Source of the DNA: Cordylochernes scorpioides | Taxonomy: Eukaryota > Arthropoda > Arachnida > Pseudoscorpiones > Chernetidae | Assembly: GCA_030710605.1 (NCBI GenBank) | Contig: CP092874.1 | Location: 21,882,264 to 21,946,263 of the forward strand | Direction: 5' to 3' | Length of the DNA stretch: 64,000 bases | In this document: piece by piece, positions 56,111 to 64,000 of the stretch | Layout of the letters: every line of letters starts with the position of its first letter | Position numbering within the stretch: position 1 is the first letter of the stretch | Made by a program: the position numbers and the translations under genes | The notes under the pieces: model-generated | What the model was told of the DNA's origin: nothing | The model's input: the letters and a program-made list of their open reading frames with translations, nothing else | Database searches by the model: none

Positions 56111-56202
56111 TTATATAATATATAAAATATAATTTTCGAGCAAACATATCCTCTCTCTCTCTACTGAATAGATTTTAAAAAGATATATATAAATAAAAAT
56201 AT

Positions 56203-56247
56203 CTAGCGATATACTACATGATCTTAACCAAAAGGCCGAGAAACGAT
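56203..56247 (-). pseudogene. U2 snRNA 5' fragment
   Basis: Minus strand: ATCGTTTCTCGGCCTTTTGG TTAAGATCA followed by TGTAGTATA. This is the highly conserved first ~40 nt of U2 snRNA (ATCGCTTCTCGGCC...) with a few changes; the rest of U2 is absent. A retrotransposed or chimeric fragment. Confidence 0.8.
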
Positions 56248-56789
56248 ATTTTATATATAGAGATGACCTGGCTTCGTGTGTCTTCTGCTCGAGTGAATGT
56301 TTCGCTGGTAGAATTTTTTTCCTGTCTACTAAAAATTATTATCTGGCTTCGCCCGTGATCTGCTTTAGTGAATATTCCCCTAAAGAATTTTGTTTATGTC
56401 AATCAAGCATGATACAGCAATATTGTCATTATCATTTCTGACTAAAAAAATATTGTTGCTCAGTACTTGGTTAATTATAATTTTTCTTGGTTAAAAGTGC
56501 GACAAAAAACTCTTCCAGAATTATCTCTCTGTCCTGTTCAAATTCCAGCGAGATTAGTTACATATTGAGGGCGTAAATAGCCGACAAATATATATATATG
56601 TTATATAAAAATATTATTTTATTTTAAATTATATAATTTAATAGATTCAAATACTCTGTTTAAATCGACCGCCAGAGGTCACTCTTCCCCTATAAAAACT
56701 CGTTGTTGTTGTTGTTCCCCGATGGTCAGCAGATCTTCTAATTATACCAATATACGTTAGATCGTTGGTCACAACAATTTGCTCCTGCC

Positions 56790-57988
56790 ATGGCTCCTAG
56801 GAAGAAGAAGAAGAATGCCGAGAATGCCGAGAAGCCCCTCGTAACCCTCGCCCAACTGGAGATGGAGAACGAAGAGGTGAAGCAGAACTTCGAGCAGAAA
56901 ATACAGAATCCTTACCCTACCTCCCGATTTTACCTGCTCCAAAGCCTAATGGAATTCATCAACTTACGGTCTGAGCAGATCAAGGCCCTCATTGCCGAGG
57001 TAGAGAACCTCTCTGGCACCCTCGCGTCCTTTAAGGACTGGACGAAATCAAGCCACAGACAGCCTGCCACAGCACTCAAACCAGCCCTTCTCCCTCCTGC
57101 AAGGAAACCAGCACTCAGACTGACCCCACCAAGCCCGCCACTCCCGCTCCAACCAAAAGGAAGCAGCCTGAGGCTCCCTACCCGCCCGCAAAGAGGACCA
57201 ACCTCAATGGTCCCGCAAAACCTGCGCCCTCCCGAGTCCCCAAGCCTGCGGCCGCCCAAGTGGTCCTCCATGGGGAAAAATCGGCGGCCCACACAGTAGT
57301 CATCTCTGATGACCCACAGGCTGACCCAAGAGCAATGCTTAAAGCTGTCCGCGCTGCCCACACTCTACCCCAAGGCGTTTGGGCCTCCCTGCGAACCAAA
57401 GGGAAGCTTGTCCTCCACTCCAGCAACCCCGATACCATCCCAGCTGTTACCACCTCCCTGGCCAACAAGCTGGATGGCATGAAGGTCCGCCAACAGAAGG
57501 TGATCCTGCCTCGCATCTGCCTCTTCAAAGTGGATGAGGAAACATCCAACTCCACCATTGAAGAGACGCTGCTGGAAACCCCTGCTGTCAGCCAACTCCC
57601 TGGGGACAAGGTGGTGCGCGTGGCGCATCGCTCTGCACCCAGAAACGGGACCTGCACCGCCTTCATCGAGGTGGACCTCACGACCTTCAGAGCTCTGGGA
57701 AATCGTGGAAGGATCGTGGTGGATGGTGTGATCCTCAACTTCGAGGAGTCCATCCGCGCACGAGTCTGCTTCCGCTGTTGTGGCTTCGGCCACAACTCTG
57801 CCCAATGCACCAGAGCTCCCACGTGCTTCCACTGCGGTGAAGGCGGCCATGAAGGCCGTGCCTGCCCCTCAGTTGCCGACTGGCACACTTCCAAGTGCGC
57901 CAACTGCTGTGCCAAGGGCCTCCCAGACAAGCACGAGGCGATAGCCTCAAGCTGCCCCATCTTGAAGCTTAGAGCCCTCAAGTTCTAG
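56790..57988 (+). pseudogene. LINE ORF1 (Gag-like, three zinc knuckles), frameshifted
   Basis: Begins MAPRKKKKNAENAEKPLVTL with a coiled-coil-like segment (VTLAQLEMENEEVKQNFEQK). After about residue 85 the frame must change (near 57040-57080) to continue in the frame reading STQTDPTKPATPAPTK and on to 57988. The C-terminal part has a fold with VILPRICLFKVDEETSNST, then knuckles CFRCCGFGHNSAQC and CFHCGEGGHEGRAC and a third CANCCAKGLPDKH...C. This is the layout of ORF1 in R1/I/Jockey-type LINEs. No endonuclease/RT frame follows. Base composition is far GC-richer than the surroundings. Confidence 0.8.
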
Positions 57989-58400
57989 GCTTCCAGGACC
58001 TCCTGCCTCCTCAACTGGCCTCCATCCAGGCTTCTCACCCATCAAGGCGCTGTTTCCTTGACCTCTCCAGCTTCCTCCCCCCTGCGATGACACCTCCACT
58101 GCCAGATCCTAGGATCCCTTGCGATGATCCCTGGCCACCCATCCCCAGGCCCCCCAACTATGCTTTGTATATATTCCGCTTTATGCGTCCATCGGGGCTC
58201 AAAAATCATTCATTTTGGTTAGCAGCCCCGTAAAATAAAGATATTTTCTCTTCCCCGATGGTCGACCCAAAACTTTTGTACATTATGTAAATATTCTTTT
58301 GTTTCCTTATTCTACTCGCCTTAAGACAGGCATTACTTTTTACCAAATTATGTTTTATATATTCCTTTAGCACAATAAAAGCAATTACTGATCAAAACCA
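57989..58400 (+). repeat. 3' untranslated part of the Gag-only element
   Basis: Pro/Ser-codon-like CT-rich stretch, then a 9-bp inverted pair CCATCGGGG (58189) and CCCCGATGG (58256), with TTCCCCGATGGTC also found before the ORF (near 56715). AATAAA occurs near 58375. Confidence 0.5.
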
Positions 58401-58514
58401 TTATTATTTTTATTTCAAGATTATTCAACCACGACTGCACCACCATAGCATAATCATCAATATGATCAAATACAGCAGAAAAGCAATCTTATATATTTTT
58501 TAATAATATAATAT

Positions 58515-58880
58515 ATATATATATATATGTTTCCGGCTTCGCCCGGTTTTTATCCGAGTAAAAGTTTGCCTAACGAACATTTGTTAAAACGATTCTAGCA
58601 AACATACAATCCTTACTGAATCTATACTTGTCTATACTCTCGATAATTTGAAAATTTTTCCCGGTCCCTTGAAAAATACTTGATAAGTTGAATAAAATCA
58701 ATATTAATTGGTCCACTCGGTAATTTGAAGTTGAAGGAATAGTATCTTGCACAAACGAACATTTGTAAATAACTGCATTTAGCGAATGTACCCGGCTTCG
58801 CCCGGTTTTTACCCGAGTAAAAGTTTGCCTAACGAACATTTGTTAAAACGATTCTAGAAGACATCCAATCCACCTATATA
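58515..58880 (+). repeat. Two 'CCCGGC' element heads with pogo-like filling
   Basis: CCGGCTTCGCCCGGTTTTTA at about 58532 and again at 58792, each followed by GAGTAAAAGTTTGCCTAACG. The part between them matches 47625-47735. Confidence 0.55.
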
Positions 58881-59344
58881 TAGATTTATAAACGTATATA
58901 TAAGCGTTTAAATATATTTTCGAAACACATTATTTTTTTGAAAACATTTTTAAATTTTTAAATTTGATATTTTCTTTAAATATATATTAATATTGAAATG
59001 CCAAGTTTTTTTTACAACGTCATTGGAATATTGTATTACTAAATCTCAAATTAAATATTAAATTTATTATACTTGGAACACATTTTATCATTTTTACAAT
59101 TTATAAATGTAATTTCACCAGATACCGCGAGAGGCGCTGCTTGCGAGTGAAAGTAGAAATGCTCTTCCGTAAACAATAAGGACAAGGCCAGTTAGGGTTA
59201 AATTAATACAAAGAAATAACACGCCATATATTGTTATATATAGATGGCGCGTTATTGCTTTGGATTATTTAGTAGTTATATTTATTTTTAATTTATTCAA
59301 TTCATCACAAAAAAAAAATTCGTAAATCATCACCAAATTGATTT

Positions 59345-59612
59345 GTTTTTAAAATAAGTGAAATAAAAGGATTTAAAAGCGCGAATGTTTCTTTTATACA
59401 TAAAACGAACTTCTACTGTCCTTACTGCGATGAAAAATATATTGGGAGGGCTTGGCTCATCAGTGGTGAACCCTCCCAGCGGTTTCGCCAATTTAATCCA
59501 CCAGACCGCTTCTCAGAGCTCTAATACTGTATTGGATCATTCTGCTTTTATATGCTACACTGAAGGATGGAATCTTAGAAATGGTTTTCAAGTAAACTAT
59601 GGACATAAGCTT
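59345..59612 (+). repeat. 'GGCGAAACC' repeat family copy
   Basis: Reverse complement of the 50-kb copies, highly similar: GCGCGAATGTTTCTTTTATA ... AACCCTCCCAGCGGTTTCGC ... CTATGGACATAAGCTTTG. Carries the same short frame as 50165-50404. Confidence 0.7.
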
Positions 59613-59657
59613 TGTGTTAAAATAAGTGAGTTTGTATTATTGGATTTTTATTAATTT

Positions 59658-59852
59658 CTAATACAGTAGAACCTCTTTTTAGCGGACACCCTGCTAGCGG
59701 ACACCTCTCTATAAAGGACAATTTTCATTTTTAAAAATTACCATTTTTTACTATTTAGCAACTCTCCGGTAAGAGGACACCTACTCCTAAAGAACACTTT
59801 GTATTTGCAATTAGGTGTTATCTTTTACAGAGAGTTAGTTCCACTGTACTAA
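59658..59852. repeat. 'CAGTAGAACCTC' MITE
   Basis: ACAGTAGAACCTCTTTTTAG to the decayed right end ACAGAGAGTTAGTTCCACTG. No coding capacity. Confidence 0.7.
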
Positions 59853-60431
59853 ATATTTCGGGTTTCGAATTCAATTGTTAATTACTTTTATGCCTATAAT
59901 CAAAAATACTTGTTGGGAATCTTTTATGGTTCATATGATGAAACAACAAATAACAAGTTTACTTACAGCTGAAATGGTTTTCAAGAATTAGGTAATTTTA
60001 CCTTTAAAGAAAGTATTTTAAATTTATTATTTTCAAAGAGAGAGAGAGAGAAAAGAACATTTAGCAATTTACATTACAATTACTAATTTTGTAAAACAAA
60101 ACAAAAACTCCTTTGTTCTCAGTTTTATATTACCGTGTTGTCAGTCTAAAGTATTTTAAGATCATTGATTTATTATTCTTCTTCTTTTTTTTCTAACAAT
60201 ACTTCCCTGCAGAAATTTTCCTTGGGGATCTACTCTGATATTTTTTTAATTTGAAAACAACCTCCACCACTGATATATGTAATAGAGACAAACTTCTACC
60301 AACAATTTAAATCATGACAATGAGGACATTAGAATAGTTTTTCAAAATTAAAAAAAATAATGCCAATATACAAGTATATTTGTATTTAACTATCAATGTG
60401 TAAATTTAATATGTATATGCGTATAATATGG

Positions 60432-61335
60432 TAATACAGTAGAACCTCCCTCCTTATAAAGGACAACCCCTAATTGCAGAGCCAAAGTGTCCTTTTAGGG
60501 AGAGGTGTCCTCTTACCGGAGAGTTGCTAATTATTAAAAACTAGACGAAAGGCCCGGGCAACGCCCGGGGTTTACCCGAGTGCGAATATATTTTAAAAAC
60601 GTTGTCTTGGGTGGTCGCTATTGACAGGGTGGTCTGTATAGACAGGTGGATGTATCACACAGCTGATAACAGGGTTGTCTAGAGTGGTCGCTATAGACAG
60701 GGTGGTCTGTATAGACAGGTGAATGTAACACACTGATGATAACAGGGTTGCCTAAGGTGACCGCTATAGACAGGGTGGTCTGTATAGACAGGCAGCTGAT
60801 AACAGGGTTGTCTAGAGTGGTCGCTATAGTCAGGGTGGTCTGTATAGACAGGTGTATGTATCACACTGCTGTTAACAGGGTTGCCTAGAGTGACCGCTAT
60901 AGACAGGGTGGTCTGTATAGACAGGTGAATTTAACACACTGATGATAACAGGGTTGTCTAGAGTGGCCGCTATAGACAGGTGTATGTATCACACAGCAGA
61001 TAACAGGGTTGTCTAGAATGGCCGCCATATACAGGGTGGTCTGTATAGACAGGTGGATGTATCACACAGCTGATAACAGGGTTGTCTAGAGTGGCCGCTA
61101 TAGACAGGTGTATGTATCGCACAGCTGATAACAGGGTTGTCTAGAGGGGGGCAGGGAGGCCACGTGTTCGCTGGCAGCCAATGGGCGCGCATTCTATCCG
61201 TGAGCTTCAGACATACAGACAAACAGACAGAATAAGGCAAATATATAAGTAGATGGTAATTTTTCAAATGAAAACTGTCCTTTATAGAGAGGTTTCCACT
61301 ATCGGGAGTGTCCTCTCATGGAGGTTTAATGTATT
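60432..61335. repeat. MITE split by a 'CCCGGG' element carrying a minisatellite
   Basis: Left MITE half 60434-60540 (ACAGTAGAACCTCCCTCCTT), right half 61250-61335 (ATGGTAATTTTTCAAATGAA ... TGGAGGTTTAATGTA). Between them, CTAGACGAAAGGCCCGGGCA ... ACAGACAAACAGACAGAATA forms a 'CTAG...CCCGGG' element filled with the array below. Confidence 0.75.
60599..61150. repeat. ~70-bp minisatellite, seven to eight copies
   Basis: The unit consists of GGTCGCTATAGACAGGGTGG, TCTGTATAGACAGGTG(A/G)ATG, TAxCACACxGxTGATAACAG and GGTTGTCTAGAGT. Copies differ by loss of the middle segment. No gene. Confidence 0.8.
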
Positions 61336-61392
61336 AATGTTTTTATAGGGGTCATGTGTTAATATTATAATATATTATTCAATTAATATTAT

Positions 61393-61585
61393 TCTTTAAA
61401 ATTCGAAACTATTTTAAAGGCGTAAGATTCTTTTTGAAATTAAACAATTTTTACTGCCCTTACTACGAAATATTTCATTGCAGTAAGGGCAGTAGAAATT
61501 GTTTAATTTCAAAAAGAATCTTACGCCTTTAAAATAGTTTCGAATTTTGATAACAGATGGCGCGCTAGTGCATCATATTCTTTAA
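61393..61585. repeat. Foldback element ('AGACGCGTA' family)
   Basis: AATTCGAAACTATTTTAAAG GCGTAAGATT and its complement pair around TACTACGAAATATTTCATTG. Right end ACAGATGGCGCGCTAGTGCA. Confidence 0.75.
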
Positions 61586-62010
61586 AATATCATATCACAA
61601 ACCATATTTGATATAAGATTATAAACTCAAAAGAAGCTTCTTCTATAGAACATGTTTATTTTGTTAGCTTTCAAAAGACATCGTTCTTCAATGGACGTAA
61701 AGACAAGGTGTGATGTGTGAGATGATATAGATGTACATTGAGAGCCAAGATATATACAAATATGTAACTAACATGATGGCAGGTAGAATTACAAATTGAG
61801 AAATAAACCAGTTATATAAATCCTTGTATTAGAGTAAGATAAACAATCTTAGTATAAAGTTGAGAAATAAGGAATAATAAGAGAGGATTTTACATACTAA
61901 ATATGTCGAAACGTCGAGGTAATAAAAAGATTTATACTGGCCGAAGTATCTCTTTTTTTCAAGAAATATGAATGCCGGCCAGGCAGCCTCTATCTTCACG
62001 ATAAATATAT
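61586..62010. other. Nothing recognised
   Basis: Ordinary AT-rich DNA between two foldback copies. Confidence 0.3.
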
Positions 62011-62014
62011 CAAA

Positions 62015-62415
62015 TTACGAAACTATTTTAGACGCGTAATATATATATTTTTAAATAAACAATTCCTACTGCCCTTACTGCAATGAAAAAATTAAAGGAA
62101 GGGCCTGGCTCATCAGTGGTGAACCCTCCCAGCGGTTTCGCCAGTTTAATCTACCATACCGCTGTTATATTGCATTTTTGGAATTTCCTTTTATAGTGAT
62201 ACTGATGCTTGACTCTTCGAATGGGTATTTTAGATTAACTATGGACATAAGCTTTTAGGAAAGCAGAATTACATATAATTATAAATATATAATATGCGTC
62301 GAGCAATCGCTCTTCCGCAAATATCGATTTGTGTCTTTTATTCGAACATTTATATTACGATGCACTAGCGCGCCATCTGTTATCAAATTACGAAACTATT
62401 TTAGACGCGTAATTT
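62015..62415. repeat. Foldback element containing a 'GGCGAAACC' copy
   Basis: Outer ends ATTACGAAACTATTTTAGAC GCGTAAT at 62015 and the complement-type ending GCGCGCCATCTGTTATCAAA TTACG at 62370-62400. The interior 62070-62345 is the 50-kb repeat family. This suggests the two families are one composite element, with the short foldbacks as deletion products. Confidence 0.6.
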
Positions 62416-62611
62416 TCTTAATACTAAATATATCTTTTTTTATTTAAATTATTAGAAGTATAACTTTTCAAATATATACAGAATTTTTCATAAATATTTA
62501 GGACATGTAAATTTTGGTCAGTCACTCAATCATAAAAAAAAAAAAAAAAAAAAAATATTTTTCATAAAATACATTTTATATTCAAATTCGATTCTATTTA
62601 CATATTAGATA

Positions 62612-63875
62612 TTAGTGATGATGATGTCTATGATGATTATGATGTTTTCTTTCACATTTGTGATGTTTTCTTTTATTCTTTCTATTCTCATAATCATTCT
62701 TAGTGTATTCAACCTTTTTTGGATAGGTTAAATTACACTTTTTGCTATCACTTGAATAATTAGCTGTCATTTGGTTATTAATTGTCTTACCAGTTTCTGT
62801 ATAGGAATTATTGGATTTGTTAACAGAATTATTGCTTTCATATTCAGATAGACAACTATCTACACTCTTTACAGCTTTGAACTGCTTTGTTTTGTTGTAG
62901 TTTTCATATCTATCAAATTCATGATCACTTTCATATTGAGGTGATCGGTGAATTCGATTCGTACTAAATTTATCTTCTGCATTTATAGCTGTTGAATCAT
63001 ATAATTCTTGGTTGTTGTCTTGTTGTAATGGGTAAGCCTTCATAGTTTCAGCTAATTTTTGTATTAAAGCATTATTATTTCCCATACTACTCAAATAATA
63101 CATTAATTGATTCATTTGATTAACATCTGGTAATTTACCGTGATTCATTTTTTCCATTATTTGATTGCTAACAGTAATTAGTTCACTATATTCATCTTTA
63201 TCATTTATTTCTGATTCAACTGATTCGTAGATGTGTTCAGAATCGTTTGATTTCAAAATATTTTGTTTTTTGGAACTATCCCTTGACTTTGTTTTGTTCT
63301 TTTTATCATAATCATTATCACAAGTTGAATTATATTTGTTTTTCTTCTCGTAAGAAACTTTGTTTTTCTGTTTTTCTACACTTTCATTATTTTTATTGAA
63401 TTTACAAAAAGAAAACAAATTATTTATTCGTTTAAATATACTCTTTTTAGGAATTTTCTCTTCCGTTCTTGTTATATAGGTGGTAAATCGTATATGATTT
63501 TTTTTCATTTGGTTCACATTTTTGGATGGTAGAAAATTGTTCGATAATATTCTCCAATTTTTCTTTATTTACATTTTTCGACATATCTTTAATATGAGCA
63601 AGACTTTTAGAGAAGTTCTGTATAGCAGTTTGAAAATCAATTTTCTCTGTTTGTTTTTGAAATCTCTTTAAAAATGGGAATAGAGAAGAATTCCATTTTC
63701 TCTTTGGCTTTACAATAATATCGAATCCTATTCTTGATCCAATAGCTAAGTCTAGATTCTTCCCAAGCTTGTTCAGCTTGCGTCTAAAATCTATAACATC
63801 TTCAAGATTCTCCATTTTGTTTATTTTAATCTTATATTTAACTGGAGTGTTATTTTCTTGTAGTTCGTCCATCAT
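62612..63875 (-). CDS. Unknown Lys/Asn-rich protein, interrupted by a frameshift
   Basis: Two overlapping frames: upstream 63447-63875 (ATG at 63875 or 63872) and downstream 62612-63517. They would join as one reading frame of roughly 420 residues if the A8 run (63499-63506) had one base fewer. The N-terminal part has MENLEDVIDFRRKLNKLGKN, KPKRKWNSSLFPFLKRFQKQ and a helical LAHIKDMSKNVNKEKLENII segment. The rest is low-complexity (Lys, Asn, Ser) with a histidine-rich end (HHKCERKHHNHHRHHHH) just before the stop. No family recognised, no signal peptide or membrane segment. AT-rich codon use is like WDR25 exon 1 and the Rab gene, so a real gene is plausible. The run may be a sequencing error, a pseudogene lesion or an intron border that I cannot place. 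Confidence 0.5.
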
Positions 63876-63899
63876 TCGTTGGCGATTTTTTTTTTGCAA

Positions 63900-64000
63900 T
63901 TATTTTTTTATTCCTTTGTATGTGTGAATTTTTTGAAGCATGAAAGAATCCATTTTGCTTACAATTTGAATTTTTTTTAAACATGTAATAATTTTTAAAA
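63900..64000. other. Window edge, AT-rich
   Basis: No feature; possibly the 5' region of the preceding minus-strand gene. Confidence 0.3.

Noticed and set aside
57178..57981. 267-codon minus-strand frame opposite the Gag-like ORF
   Set aside because: It is the antisense shadow of a GC-rich coding region; the sense frame has zinc knuckles and the antisense one has no recognisable features.

Overview
This is animal nuclear DNA: AT-rich, with spliced genes, long introns and a very high load of transposable elements. Spliced exons with GT/AG borders, a Rab GTPase, an ABCA transporter and a WDR25-type WD40 protein fix it as metazoan. The Ty3/gypsy polyprotein, the RNase H end of a LINE and the transposon-borne CxxC protein at 46 kb all look like arthropod versions (from memory, most like chelicerates), so an arthropod is my best guess, with low confidence at species level. 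No bacterial-type operon, CRISPR array or rRNA is present.

Host genes, all on the minus strand: (1) a WDR25-like gene with exons at 20250-20952, 7513-7673 and 3984-4121, whose 3' end lies beyond position 1; (2) an intronless Rab34/36-type GTPase (20987-21790) only 34 bp upstream of the WDR25 start codon; (3) the C-terminal half of an ABCA lipid transporter in ten exons from 54688 down to 24529, with every splice phase consistent (about 943 residues: linker, second membrane domain, second ATPase). Its first half is not in the window. (4) A Lys/Asn-rich reading frame of unknown function at 62612-63875, interrupted by a one-base frameshift in an A8 run.

The rest is a layered deposit of mobile elements. 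An intact, very young Ty3/gypsy LTR retrotransposon (30264-36585) sits in an ABCA intron. A DNA transposon with about 150-bp terminal inverted repeats and an unrecognised transposase-like frame (45717-47045) is nested in an older hairpin element. A Gag-only LINE ORF1 lies at 56790-57988. There are also LINE 3' ends, several tRNA-derived SINEs, a tandem array of tRNA-Phe-like units (51983-52892), a U2 snRNA fragment, pogo/Tigger-like and hAT MITEs, minisatellites and perfect palindromes.

The most interesting signal is a high-copy hairpin family. Five copies have exact 13-bp target duplications and a sixth a near-match of 14-15 bp; one terminus is about 30-34 bp longer than the other, and each arm carries a hammerhead-ribozyme-like core. 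Together these suggest non-autonomous Penelope-like elements with inverted pseudo-LTRs.
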